A DNA stretch of 64,000 nucleotides from Chinchilla lanigera (taxonomy: Eukaryota > Chordata > Mammalia > Rodentia > Chinchillidae): positions 1,357,578 through 1,421,577 of the forward strand of contig NW_004955460.1 of assembly GCF_000276665.1 (NCBI RefSeq), in the 5' to 3' direction. The notes beneath the pieces were generated by a model. The model was not told the DNA's origin. It worked only from the letters and a program-made list of their open reading frames with translations, and did not search any database. This document shows, piece by piece, positions 1-11,112 of the stretch (position 1 is its first letter; each line of letters starts with the position of its first letter). A program made the translations under genes and the position numbers.

Positions 1-341
1 TGTCTGTACTGATCCTTTGCTATTTTGTAAAATGTTGTCTGTCTGTTAGTATTTTTCACCTTTTATTTTTAAAATAATAAAAAAAAGAATATGAATATGG
101 TCTATCATGGCAAAACTTGATCATCATTTGACCTTATGAAATCTGTTATTTTATGAAAAAATAAAACAATTTCATAATAAAATATGAGAAATTAACAATA
201 AAAAAAAGAACCCAATAAGGACATTAAATCTCAAACCCACAGTGCTAACTTTCTCAGAAGTTCTCTTGAACTGCAGCTGAATAGGTTACAACTTCACTGT
301 CCTAATGATCATCTCTGCTTTGTTTTAGACACAGGTGAAAT
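1..341. other. AT-rich flank with no recognised feature
   Basis: This is AT-rich sequence with A-runs and short T-runs. I see no gene, open frame, RNA gene or repeat boundary. The last eight bases (334-341, ggtgaaat) look like the left target-site copy of the hAT element that begins at 342. Confidence 0.6.
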
Positions 342-984
342 CAGTGGTTCTCAAACTCTTTAATTTCAGGAAAACTTTCACTTGGAAAATGTACTACTGA
401 CTTTTATAACTTTTATCTATTTGTAGCTTTTGTATTAAAATCAAAACAAATATTTAAATGTATATTTGATAATTAATTTTTGTTTTGTTTGATAATTTAT
501 TTTAAACATCAATTAAATGTTTCCATGAATAGTTTATTTTTATTTAAAATGTTTCTTCTAGAAGAGGTGCATTTGTGAACAAAGTCATATGGCTTTACAT
601 TTTTACAAATCTTTTTAATAGCTGACTTAATGAAAAGTGATTGGTTTATTTCTCTTGCTTCTATGTTCCTTCTGTGTGATATGTTGCTTTAGTTAGTATC
701 TGCAAAAAAATCCATCCCTATACAGGTAAGTAATTGAGGAAAAGGGGGAGCATTTTCAAATAACTGCAGATATTCCTTTTTTATATATCACTCCAAATGT
801 AACAAGAGGATGATTCTTAGAGATTGGCTCCAGTATGGAGTCTGAAGCTGTGAAGATAAACCTGTCACATTTTGTTACATTAAAACACATTAGCATAGTA
901 GTAGTTACTGCATGTTGGGACAGATAATGGGGAGACGGAGTTAAAGGGGGCTTTGGCACAGGTATGCAGGTAACACTGTTATAT

Positions 985-1740
985 AGAATTAATCAGTTCT
1001 AATGTTCTATAGCACAGGGGGTGGCTATACTTCATAATAACCTATTACATATTTTATGTATAATTAAAAGAACAAAGTTTCATGTCTCCAAACATAAAGT
1101 AATGATAAGGAGATGGAAATATTAGGTACTGTATTAGTCACTTTCTCATCACTGGGACAAAATACCCAGTACCCACAACATAAGAGGAGAGATTTAGTTG
1201 GCCTACAGTTTCCAGTGGGTTTAGTCCAATGTTGTCTAGCTGGAAGGCAAAAATAGCATGGTGGAAGGACCTGATAGAAGATAGCTGCTCATCCTATATC
1301 AGCCAGGAGAAAGAGAGACAGAGAGGAATTGGGGCAAGAATGCACCCTTCCAGGTCACATCTCCAGTGAACCACAACCTAACAGCACATGGAGCTATGAA
1401 TTTAACAAGGGATGAATCTGCTGATGAGTATAACACCCCCATGATACTATCACCTTCAACACAGATGGGGGAACAATTTAAATCCAGGCCATAACGGGTA
1501 CACTGATCTGAACAGCAAATATTATATACATACATTGAAAGATTACACTGTATGTCACAAACACACACAATTAGTATGTTAATTTAAAAAGAAGATTTTG
1601 CAATTGTAAAAAGACAGAAATATAACTATCAATACTCGATCATGATAGACTAAATACACGTTTGGAATGATCACACTCTATCCCATAAATCTGTATGATT
1701 AAAATAATAATTTCCTGAAATGCATTTGATCTACCTTACA
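985..1740 (+). mobile_element. Old L1 3'-end fragment, split by a solo LTR
   Basis: Sequence at 1010-1124 and again from 1502 follows the 3' region of old mammalian L1 elements: a 'ggggtggctatac' stretch, then an 'aagtaatgataagg' stretch, then a segment near 1690 reading 'atcccataaatctgtatg'. The two halves are continuous once the LTR at 1130-1496 is removed. The 3' boundary is blurred because similar tail-like sequence occurs twice (1530-1595 and 1665-1715), perhaps a local duplication. There is no open reading frame. Confidence 0.5.
1130..1496 (-). mobile_element. Solo MaLR-type LTR
   Basis: The + strand starts 'tgtattagtcactttc' and runs through the 'gggacaaaatacc', 'gagagattta' and 'agcatggtggaagg' blocks that mark the reverse complement of MaLR (ERVL-associated) LTRs. 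It is flanked by identical 5-bp copies, GGTAC, at 1125-1129 and 1497-1501, the target duplication length expected for ERVL/MaLR integration. Length is 367 bp, close to other LTRs here. No internal region adjoins it, so it is a solo LTR formed by LTR-LTR recombination. It lies in the L1 3' fragment, which dates it after that L1. Confidence 0.85.
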
Positions 1741-1878
1741 ATTGGATTGAATCTTGCTTGAATGATTCTATAAAGTTAAAAATATTTGTTCACTGAGTTT
1801 TGTAGATTTGATTTTATAGTATCAAAAACATACACATGAGTATCTCTGGCAATGGTACAAATATTACTATAAAAGTTT

Positions 1879-2263
1879 TTGCCTTACTCACTTTCCTTGT
1901 CACTGGGACAAAATACCTGACATGTACAATTTAAAGGGAGAGAGGTTTATTTTGGCTCATGGTCAGCTGACTCCAAGGCAGAAGTAGCATGGTGGAAGGC
2001 CAAGAGGAAGAAAACTGTTTATGTCGTGGCAGCCAAGAAACAGACAGGGGAAGAAGCCAGGAGAGAGATGCACACTTCCAGGCCCTGCCTCTAGTGACCA
2101 CCTCCTCATAGCAGGCTCCACCTCCCAACAGCACACTTAGCTTTGAGTTAATCATGAATTAATCCACTGATGAGTATTTCATACCCATAACCTAATCATC
2201 TTCCAAAGGTCCTGCCTCTGAGAGCGTCAGGCTTTGCTGGGATATTCCAGATCCAAACCACAA
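1879..2263 (-). mobile_element. 3' LTR of a full-length MaLR element
   Basis: This is the antisense copy of a MaLR LTR: 'cactttccttgtcactggg', 'aaagggagagaggtttatt' and the closing 'tccaaaccaca', which in sense orientation is the TG start of the LTR. It matches the LTR at 3732-4110 block by block, and MaLR internal sequence lies between them, so the two form one element read on the minus strand. Length is about 385 bp. Terminal target duplications are unclear; 'agttt' occurs near both outer ends (1874-1878 and 4113-4117), but a 2-bp offset makes this weak. Confidence 0.8.
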
Positions 2264-3731
2264 TATTTCACTTCTATCCCCCAAAGCACTCATGTGCATC
2301 TCTTTATGTAAAATGTATTTAGTGCATCTCCAAAATTGGTTAAAGTCTTGATAGTTTCAGCATTGCTGAAAAGTCCAAAACCAAATTCTCCTCTGAGACT
2401 CCAGGCAAATTTTTAGCTGTGAGCCCCTGAAAAAGTAAAAAATAAGTTAAAGACTGATGACATACAATGTCACAGTGTAAGTATTCTCACTCCAAAAGGG
2501 AAGAGTAGGAAGAACAAAAGAAAGACATTCAACTGAATCAAGATGAAAACCCAGCAGGGAAATCATTAACTCCTGTAGTTCTATGTTCATCAACTCCAAG
2601 GAGCTTGGGCAGCCCCAACCCTATAGCCCTGTCAGTCACAGACATCATGGCCTCATGGTCTGTTGCTTAGGGTGGTTTTGCATGATGCCTGAAGCTTTTC
2701 TCAGCAGACAGTTTGTTTCCTTTCCTTTCCCAACTACTTGAGTCTCCACTGCATTTTTGTCTTCACTCACAGGTTCATACATTTAACTCTCAGGGAGCAC
2801 TGACTTGCCTCCCAGGATTTCTTCTTAAATCTATTGGAAGCCTCCATGACCCCTCAACTCTTACATTTTACATGCCTATAAAACCACCACCCAGTGGATG
2901 ACACTGAAGTCTGTCATCAGCTTGAGCAGTACTCAAACCTTCTTTGATGATAGCTGCAGAGGATTCTGAGTGCCTGGATGAATGAGCATTATAAACCAAA
3001 TTCCCCGGGAAAAAATTCCCTAGTCAGCCCCTATGGAGGAAGGAATCCTGGGACTATCTTCTCAAAGCAAAGCTTTACAGTTCTGCACCATTGAGCCTGT
3101 GAATGATATGGTCTTCTGTATTCCTGAGGTAACCTCTAGGCAACTTTTCTATTATCCCAGCGCAAAGTGTTTGGCTTTTCTAAAACTTACTAATCTTTTT
3201 AACAACTGCATTGTCTGTGGCTCCAATTTTTCAGGTGCTGCCTTTCTGGTCCAGCTGAAAACTTTTACAAATGGGCTTTTTATTCCTGATTTTCAGTGAA
3301 ACTGCCTAAAAGCCACAAGAAGTATGCATGCTATAGCCTGAACATTGGTCTGCTTTGAAATTTTCTATGCCAGATTTAAGAGTGTACCATCTTTAATGTC
3401 AGTCTCCCACAAAAATCTCAGGAAATGGGCAAAACAGACATATTTTTCTGCCAGAGCATAATACACATGACCTCTAGCCCAACTGCCAGAGGAGACTATT
3501 CCAGACTGAAACCTCCTGAGCTTGCTTTACTGTCCACAGTTCTATGAACATTCTGGTCTTCTGAACTCTGACCAGAATCTTGCATTAAGCTCAGCTTGCA
3601 GCACTATAGGATTTCTCTAGCCAGTGTCTTTAAACCTTTCCAAACTCCTCTTACAAACCTATTCCAAAGGCTTTTTAGCCTCGTGGTCAGGTACTCATAG
3701 CAACAGTCCCACTTTTTTGTTCGCAGAATTT
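2264..3731 (-). mobile_element. MaLR internal region (non-coding relic)
   Basis: About 1.47 kb lies between two like-oriented LTRs. It aligns by eye, in reverse complement, with the internal MaLR sequence at 16690-18693: shared blocks include 'acttttcagcaa...ctg', a 'ggagctcac' motif, and the stretch near 3130-3290 corresponding to 17000-17110. MaLR elements are non-autonomous ERVL relatives without functional gag or pol, and no long frame is present. The short frames here (about 60-90 aa) have no recognisable domain and I do not call them genes. Confidence 0.72.
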
Positions 3732-4110
3732 GTCCCAGTCACTTTCCTTGTCCCTGGGACAAAATACCCAATACTTGCAATTCAAAGGAGGAGAGATTTA
3801 TTTTGGCATGTTGGTACAGCCCATGATTAGTAGACTGCACAGCAGAAACAGCATGGTGGAAGGGCCAGGCAGAGAAATGCTATTCATGCCATGGTGAACA
3901 GGAAGCAGAGAGAGAGGGGAGAAGCTTATGAGAGAGATACATCCTTCCAGATCACTTCTCCAATGAAATACCTTCCCCAACCAGGTTCCACCTGCACATT
4001 TAGCTCTGAACTCATCAGTGAGTTAATCTCCATGGTCCAATCACCTTCCAAAGGCCCCACCTCTGAGCTCATGAAGCTTTGGTGCAGGGACATTCCACTT
4101 CCAAACTGCA
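3732..4110 (-). mobile_element. 5' LTR of the full-length MaLR element
   Basis: This starts 'tgtcccagtcactttcc' on the + strand and ends 'ccaaactgca'. It has the same block order as the LTR at 1879-2263 and is about 379 bp long. Because the element is on the minus strand, this right-hand copy is the transcriptional 5' LTR. The two copies differ at many positions and by small indels, which indicates an old insertion. Confidence 0.78.
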
Positions 4111-4175
4111 GTAGTTTAACAGGCCCCTTAAAAGAGTTCCTTACTAGTCCCTAGACACCACTTTGAGAACCACTT

Positions 4176-4949
4176 CCTGAAATATATAGTTAAATATTAT
4201 TCATCTCTTTTTGAAGTTTCATTTCTTCCATAGCTGCCATATTTCTTGTACCCAAAACCTGAACCATTTTCTGTCACCCAGGAAATATCCCACAGTGATA
4301 TAATCTCAAAAATGTCTTCAAGCATGTGCAAACTCACTGAGATAGACACTGATTTCAGGCAAACATCAAGTGACTAGAAAGAATGAATAAATAAATAAAT
4401 GAAAGAATAAATGACTCCATGCAACAGAATAAATAAAGTCCATGCCATAGAATAGTTTTGTTGCCTTCTACTGAGATGCAAGTTTTATTTGTCTTAAAAT
4501 TTTCCAACTGCTTCCTACGTCAGTAACTATTGTTCATCAAATAATTTACATCTGTGGTTTAAAGATATAAGTTGCTGAGAACTTGTATTCTTGTAATACA
4601 AGAACTTCTGTACTAGCTTGGTAATTTTTCTATAAATCTTAACTTATCCAAAACAGAAGATTACCTTTTAAGTATGTTCTATGCTGTGCTTCCACTACAT
4701 TTTTGTGAGCCAAAACTATTACAGTAAGAATCAGTTTAAGATGGTATTGTCTCTTTTGTAGAGACATTGATTTTATTTAGAAATCTGACTTACAAGCAGA
4801 AAAAATACATGGAATCATAAGGAAGAAATGAGCTTGGGAGGAGTATAAAAGTCAATTGAGAAGCACTATGGTTAGTAAAACACAGATTGTATTACCTTAG
4901 CCTATATCATATGACTTGCTGTCTTAGTCCATGTCATTCCCTAAACAAA
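4176..4949. other. Unannotated stretch with a short TAAA-type repeat
   Basis: No gene or dispersed repeat is recognised with confidence. A small AAAT/TAAA-type simple repeat lies at 4383-4410. The rest is AT-rich with stops in all frames. Confidence 0.55.
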
Positions 4950-5105
4950 ATGTGCTTCTTTTGACTTTCATCATAACCCTGTGCATGAGGTTGTCACTCC
5001 CTACCTTTTACAGAGGACTTTGTTTGTCAGTGACAGAACCAGAGTTAGGAGACTGGTCCCTCTGGACCCAGAGCCTCTGCTCTTAACCACTTGGCTTTGT
5101 TGCTA
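4950..5105 (+). mobile_element. MIR-like SINE
   Basis: The layout is that of a mammal-wide MIR core and 3' part: 'ataaccctgtgcatgagg', then 'ccttttacagaggac', then 'cagagttagga', then 'gagcctctgctcttaacca'. This order matches the tRNA-derived MIR consensus through its conserved core. It is diverged and probably truncated at the 5' end. MIRs are ancient in mammals, which agrees with their low identity here. Confidence 0.65.
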
Positions 5106-5494
5106 TTACTGATGTGATTTCCAGAAATGGAAAATCTCACCATTACTGAAACCAGAGCAGTGAACACAAAAGTGCTCTCATTACTGTTGGAATCAGTCCC
5201 TAATTTTCATGCTACCTTTGCCCTTGAACCAATCATATTGAGGGACAACAGTCTGGATCAGGCTGGGTGTGGGGTGTGTGGTTTTAAATGAAGGTGTCCT
5301 GTATATACATTGAACAATAAATTAAGATATCCACGATGAGAATCACAGAAATCCAAAGCAGTCCTTTGAGAAAGAAAAGGGATTTAAGATATTTCCCTTA
5401 CCAGAGGGAAATTAAACAAATAAATTCAATACAATGAACATTTACTTTTGCTTATACAACGCCTTATTAATTTTATAAGTTTTTTTTTCTGGAG
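5106..5494. other. Unannotated AT-rich stretch
   Basis: I see no gene or known element. A short GT-rich patch lies at 5264-5284. Confidence 0.5.
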
Positions 5495-6360
5495 CTTTAA
5501 ACCATACTTAAAAGTAGAGAGAACAGACAGGTAAACCCTACTCTATTATATTAAACAATTAGCAACATCTGACAATCTTATTTAATCATTTTCCTACATA
5601 TGTTTTGGGAGAGGATGACTAGAGTATTTTGAAGTAATCCCACATTTTATAACATTGCATCCATAAATACTTTGCATCATTTTCCAGTAAAATAAATACT
5701 ACTTTAAGATAATCACAGCACAATAATTTTATGAAATAAAACAATTCCTTAATATTATTTGATACTCAGTTTAGATTTTCATGCCCATGATTATGTCAAA
5801 AACCAGGCAAGTGCAACATAATCTGGTTATTTTACCTAAGTTAGGATTCAAATATGCCCTCTGGGAAGAAGTTTTGAAGATTTTTTTTATTCTCTAACTA
5901 TGTCTCCTCCCAACCTCAACCTCCTTCTATGCTACTTACTTGTTAAAATAACCAAGTTATTAGTCTCGCTGTATTCCCTATATTCCAGATTGGGTTGATT
6001 TTTTTCCTTGTGGTGTCATTTAGTATATTCCCTGACTCTCCATATTTCCTTTAAACTGATCATCAGATGGAGAAATTTGATTAGATGGACGTTTGACTTT
6101 TTGCCAAGAATGCAGAAGCAGTGTCCCATTCAGGGTGGAGTTAACTGTGAGGATTGAGTCATGGTCAGCCTGCTGGCTGGGCCATTATAAAGTTCCCCAC
6201 GGACTGGCACTTAATGGTTTTAGCAGGCAGTTTTTATGGTTGCCTAAACCCCATTGCTCAAAGGGGCTACAAATGATTATTTAATTCTATTATTTCTTCT
6301 GCACTTAATAACTGGAGTTCTACAAATGTCACTCTGAAATATATTCTGTACTTATCCCCA
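5495..6360 (-). mobile_element. Old L1M-type 3' UTR-like repeat
   Basis: T-rich sequence follows the block order of an old mammalian L1 3' region in antisense: 'gagcttta' with 'agtagagagaacag', 'tattttgaagtaatccc', 'cattttccagtaaa', 'aattccttaatatta', 'ttgtggtgtcatttagtat', 'ccattataaagttcccc', ending near 'tctgcacttaataactgg'. The similarity is to a remembered L1M-type consensus, so the subfamily is uncertain. No ORF2 sequence is attached and no coding potential remains. Confidence 0.5.
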
Positions 6361-8569
6361 ATTGATAAATGTTTAATTTTATATAACTCTAATTAACTGT
6401 TAAATAGAATAATGACTTTTAGAAACTCCCAAATGTGGCCAATTTGTTTATCATTTGAAGTTACATATTTTGCATACTTTAAGATATTTCAAGTCATTAC
6501 AGTCATTATGTTGATTCTAAAATTGTCTTGTTTTTAGCTAAGGAAGTCTCTTCAAATCCCCTGCATCTCTCTGACATTATTTCAAGATGATCCAGGCTTA
6601 CTTGTAGATTTCTAGAAATAAATTTCCAGACACTGAACTCAGATCTGGCATGAGTAAGTTCTCCAAGAGTGCCTGGTTCCCTTATATAGGAAACAGTACC
6701 TAGCAAAAATAATCTAGATAGATTAAAATGTATGGTTTCAGAAAATTTACCTGCTGTTTGGGTAAACTTCCATAGGAAATTATGGTAACGTTACCAAAGA
6801 TCTAAAGGTGAAACACAGATAAATATGTAGAGAGAAATTTCCTTGTGAAAACAGACTGTGACTCTTGACCATTTGTGGCTGTGCTTTAAATAAGTACATA
6901 AGACTTTTGAACATTTGACAATGAAAAACAGAGATCAGTAAGTAGCTGTTTTGCAGAACATGAAATGACTATCTTGTCTCGGAAAGTAGAAGAACAAACT
7001 AATATCATTGCCACATTAGCCAAACAGTGCAAAGGCCGGAAGGGATCATTTTATCCTTGGAGACTATGTCTGAGATACACACCAGTTACACACAATGACA
7101 TCACTGGACTTTAGCTACAGAATACGTTTTATTTGTCATTCACTTAATTATCAAGCGCACACTATGTGCCGAATACTCTACTACCAATTGCCTAAGTCTA
7201 AAGACACTAATGAAGTTCCAGAGTAATTTCCTTTTGCAAAGCAACTAGCTATGCTCATGGAAAGTGTATAGTTTTCTCTTTATATGTTTTAATTTTTGTA
7301 TAATCAGGACTCCCAACTTCAAGAAAGTTTTTCATATGCGATGTAGCCAGACAAAAGACCAGAAAACAAGGCATAAATTCAAGTCATCTTCAGTTGGCAG
7401 ATGAAATATTAAAATCATCTGAAAGACAAATTATTTGAAACAATGATTACTCCTCAGGAAATCCATAACAAATAAAAAGAACAGTAGGGAAAGTACTTTT
7501 AATATATTATCTTTCTTCCTTTCTTTTTTTTTTTTTTAATTCTCCAAGCCTTTGTTCTGCAGGCAGCACACTGCTGTTTCACTTCCCTGGAGCTACTGAT
7601 AAAACCATGCAGGAACATCAGAGAAAACACAAATCCAAGATAGGTGCCATCCCCAGGGGAACAGAGTACTTCTTTGTTTTATATTTCCATTGGAAATCCT
7701 GAGATTTTGCATGCAAACATCTTATTTCATGGCACTGCTTCTCAAATTGAGAGATTAAATCTAGCTCCGCATAAGGGTTTTTCAATAAAATAGGTTGCAC
7801 AGCCTCCTGTTTATGGAAAATTGATGCATCCACTGATATGCTTTCAATTGCTAACTTTTGTTTCACAAAAGCTGGAAGGAATTTCAACCAAGCATTATCT
7901 AATCAAGAAAATATTTCCTACCTATCTTATCTTCAACATAACTTGCTGCCAAATGTAGTTTTGACTATTGTAAATCACTATCCATTTTAACAAGCAAACA
8001 GACTTTCTGGTTTTGTTTCAGAAGATACAAATTGCAGAAACTATTCATCATTATTAGTGGAATGCCCCAATTCTGTGTGTATTGCAGAAAGACTGTTATA
8101 TGACACAATTTAATATGTTGGTTATACTGCTTTATTGAAGTAGAATTTTTATAATCTTGATGTACAGTTAAGTATTATAATAATGTCACTAAATCTTCCA
8201 ATGTTTATATCCAATTCTCATTACAATTTGGGTATATAGTTAGCTATAAAATTTACAATGACTTGTGGCATCAAAATTCCTCTTGAGTGCAACATAATGC
8301 CAACTGTAGGAGAAACTAAATAAAATTGGTGCTTTTATGTGGATTTTAAATAAAAAGGAAGTTATCTTACTCTGTCCAACTGCCAATTCCTCAGAGGCAC
8401 AAAGCATGCATGAGCAAACATGTCTTGGCCTAGAAGGTGGCTTCTGTCTCCAGAAACATTAACACCTGGCCTTTTTATACCAAATTCAAGACAGCAGCAC
8501 AATGCTCAGGAAACAGGGCCTGAGCTGAGGAAGACTCAGATATGCTTTTGGAGCTCTTCTGAAATGCAC
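6361..8569. other. Long stretch without a recognised gene or repeat
   Basis: About 2.2 kb, mostly AT-rich and apparently unique. A T-run occurs at 7523-7538. The segment 7560-7900 is somewhat more complex in composition and holds an 89-codon open frame on the minus strand with a non-ATG (TTG) start. I do not recognise it and list it only as a finding. No splice-flanked exon is evident. Confidence 0.5.
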
Positions 8570-8850
8570 TGCTATAGTCTGGATTTGCAAGAAGATGTAT
8601 TGAATACAGGACACATAATTTATCAGAGTACTTTATAATATTCACCCAAAAAGTCTAATGCAGAAGAGCACAAGAGATTTTCCACACACCAGAAACCCAA
8701 AGAACCCAGCTGAGGGCCTCAACCCCACAGCAATATGCTGCACAAATCCAGCTGAAGACCTAGAGCTCACAATAATGCCCTGCCACGAGTCCAACTGGAG
8801 GCCGAGAGCTTACAGCAACGTCTCATGCAAGTCTACTTTACCATTCTACG
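8570..8850 (+). repeat. Unclassified dispersed repeat, copy 1, with a 42-bp tandem array
   Basis: This segment matches the reverse complement of about 14860-15105. Shared blocks in order are 'ggatttgcaag', 'caggacacat', 'ttataat.ttcaccca' and then three tandem units of 42-43 bp starting near 8706, 8748 and 8791. Each unit begins like 'ccagctgaagacctagagc' and contains a 'caca(g/a)(c/t)aat' core. I do not recognise the family; a rodent ERV LTR with U3 repeats is one possibility. Nothing suggests coding function, although a chance 95-codon frame crosses it. Confidence 0.55.
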
Positions 8851-9308
8851 TTACTCATCTATGTTACTCATTAATTCATTCAACAAGCAGGCATTGCATT
8901 GTGCCTACAGTGGGGATGCGTAATACTGTGCTTTTGCTCATGTAAATACAATGGAGCAGATTGGGGAGAGAACTACTAAAGGACAGGCCCAGCTATTTGA
9001 TCTCCTGAGTGATTTCCTCAAGAGAACAGGAGCACCCAAAAGGGAATGACACCTACTGGTCCCTTCTGTGGCTCCCAGTCCTGTAACTGGGCCTTTCCTC
9101 AAGAGCAACAGCTGTGATTCTAGTGTTGGAAGTAGGACTGCAGCCTCTGCTGGCCAGGTTTATGCAAAAGCAAGGACTGACTTGTTCAAAAGCTAAAGAA
9201 AGTGCAAGTTGTACTGAGAGAAGATACATGTATGTGTATATACACATAACATACACTCTGTGTAGGCAACTCAGGTGTTCCTATACCTGCAACCATTTCT
9301 TTACCCCT
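8851..9308. other. Unannotated stretch
   Basis: No recognised gene or repeat. A short 'atgtatgtgtatatacacataacatac' type alternating purine-pyrimidine patch lies around 9226-9252. Confidence 0.45.
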
Positions 9309-9585
9309 TGTTGTGGGGAACTGCTCAGACTACTTCAAAGCTCAGGGGCATCTAAGGACACCTGAGGACATGATCTCACTTGTCTAGCACAAGCATGGAT
9401 GCAGTTATGTAACCATGACTTAACACAGGTAAACACACATGCACTGGTTACAGTGCTATGTAAGAATGTAAATATGAGATGAAAACTTGTATAAGAATTA
9501 TACAATAAAGACCCAGGCAGCTCTTGGGCTCTTGCATATTCTGCTCAGCTCTGCTCCATGGTGATGTCTTACACATGTACATTCT
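9309..9585 (+). mobile_element. Putative endogenous retroviral solo LTR
   Basis: The segment begins 'tgttgtggggaactg' and contains an AATAAA signal at 9505-9510 followed by 'gacccaggcagctcttggg' and a CT-rich 'ctgctcagctctgctcc' stretch. It ends near 'cacatgtaca'. This is the U3-R-U5 arrangement of a class II-like LTR, with TG start and CA end. A similar 'ttctttac/aacc' string lies near both edges (about 9297 and 9582), which may be a diverged target duplication. No internal retroviral sequence was recognised. Boundaries are approximate. Confidence 0.45.
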
Positions 9586-10774
9586 TTAACCTTGGACCTC
9601 ACCTGTGAAAATACCCCTTGGTGCCCCTGAGAAAACTGACACTTGTTCTGGATTTTGTCCCTCAGTGTGATGACTTCTCAGTGCTCCAGGGCAGATGGTG
9701 AAGGTACTCTTGTCCCTAACACCCAGCTGTCTCCCAAAACTGATAGTTGAGTGTGGATTCCCTGAAATTCAGAGGACATAAGCACTACCTGGATTGCAGG
9801 TTGTAGTGCAGATACTTGTGTCCCATCCTAGAGCTTCCTGTTCAGTAAACCTGGAGTACATATAGCTTGGCAGTTTGATGTTCAATAAGCACCCCAGGTG
9901 TTGGGTTCCATGAGCTCCCAGCATACTCTTAGTCTAATAATAGTCTGGAAGATTTCCACAGCAAGACAAGGAAATAGGGATATATCACAGAGCCTACAAT
10001 CCCCAAGTAGAGCCCAAGCTAATGAAGGAGTTGAACTGGAAAGGAGAAAAGAGTTGTGCCATGTGGGCTACGAGGGACAGCAGAGCGGGTCCTCAGGAGA
10101 ACAACCCCACCCCAGCACCACATCTTCAGACCACACCCCTGGGAGCCTGGAAGCTGCAAAAGGAATTTGTCTCAGCTCCAGAGTCTTATGGGCAGGGGCC
10201 ACACTCATTCTTCAGTTCTAGAGCTCAAAACCAGTGGAACCTTGAAGCTTAGGGACACCTGCTGCCTCTCTTTTGGTGTCACTAGAGGAGGCAGAGGGGC
10301 AGATTCTACAGGACAGCACACTCTGTGTGCTGGGTGAAGGTGACGGAAGGTCTGCTTCAGGGTCCCCTATCCTCACTCCTGCATGGGCCTGTTCTGGTGG
10401 AGACAAAGCAGTACCACCCCTGAGGCAGGGCTGGGCCCAGCAGGGTGGGACCATGACAGCTGAGAGAAACCATGCCCATGGCAGGGACTCCCAGGCTCCA
10501 AGTGAGCCTAGAACACATCCCAAGTTCAAACCAGGTAGAAATAAGCTATAGACACCAGCAAGACAGTCTGAGATGGGCTTGGGGCAAACACCACCAAGCC
10601 TGAGGACCTGAGAAGCTTAGGTTTTCTCCTACTTGTAACACTCCATCCTCCACAAAGGAGAGGAATCTGAACGGCCAACGTTCTCTTGTGGCCTGGTGGG
10701 TGGGAAATACACTTTCAAGGATTTATTCACTTCCTGATTAAATCTAAGTGTTTAAGTAAGGACACAAATGTTCT
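9586..10774. other. GC-richer stretch with no recognised gene
   Basis: Several overlapping open frames of 76-107 codons lie on both strands at 9898-10551. This is what moderate GC content produces by chance, since the frames overlap mutually and none shows a domain or splice context. I see no repeat family. It could be diverged ERV interior downstream of the LTR at 9309, but I have no direct support for that. Confidence 0.45.
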
Positions 10775-10962
10775 TGAAATGTGGTCTGGACCAGCCTCAT
10801 CTGACCACTTGTTAAGAATGAAAATTCTGAGTTCCACCCAGACCTCCTGAATCAGGAACTCCTGTAATGGGACCTAAGATGGCGGTTTCCTGAGGATGCT
10901 ATAGTCTTCCAGGTATTCTGATTATGTCCCAATCTAAAAATTACCACTGTAAACTCCTGGTT
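10775..10962 (+). mobile_element. MER5A-like non-autonomous hAT relic
   Basis: The blocks 'tgaaatgtggtctggacc', 'cacttgttaagaatg', 'aaattctgagttccaccc', 'agacctcctgaatcagga' and 'ccaggtattctgatta' follow the MER5A (hAT-Charlie) consensus in order. The terminal inverted repeats are eroded. These are ancient non-coding elements mobilised in trans by hAT transposases. Confidence 0.68.
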
Positions 10963-11112
10963 CTCACACTTGTGCACATACTGGAATCACGTACATGGCT
11001 GGGAAGTTCCTTGCTCCTTCGGGACTGATAGTTCATGGGCAAAGGATGTGGCCTGGGCTCTCAATTTTTGTAGGATCTCAGATCTTCTACTGGATAGACA
11101 TGTTTGGCAACC
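10957..11112 (+). mobile_element. MER20/MER5-like hAT relic
   Basis: This begins 'tggttctcacacttgtgcac' and continues with 'tactggaatcac', 'gctgggaagttcc' and a 'gcctgggctctcaattttt' block, in the order expected of a MER20- or MER5-type hAT relic. It starts within a few bases of the end of the MER5A-like element, so the two lie head to tail. The right end is eroded. Confidence 0.5.

Larger units (their letters stand above)
342..4175. mobile_element. hAT-type DNA transposon relic, split by later insertions
   Basis: The left end reads cagtggttctcaaact (342-357). The right end (4160-4175), reverse-complemented, reads aagtggttctcaaagt, a 14/16 match, as expected for hAT (Charlie-group) terminal inverted repeats. 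Flanks 334-341 (ggtgaaat) and 4176-4183 (cctgaaat) match at 6 of 8 positions, which fits the 8-bp target duplication of hAT elements. The interior from about 390 to 900 resembles, from memory, a mammalian autonomous hAT relic. An L1 fragment, a solo MaLR LTR and a full MaLR element lie inside, so roughly 1 kb or less of hAT DNA remains. No transposase frame survives. The subfamily is not assigned. Confidence 0.62.

Noticed and set aside
9898..10551. Cluster of five overlapping open frames as a gene
   Set aside because: Frames overlap in several phases on both strands, typical of locally higher GC; none shows a protein family signature.
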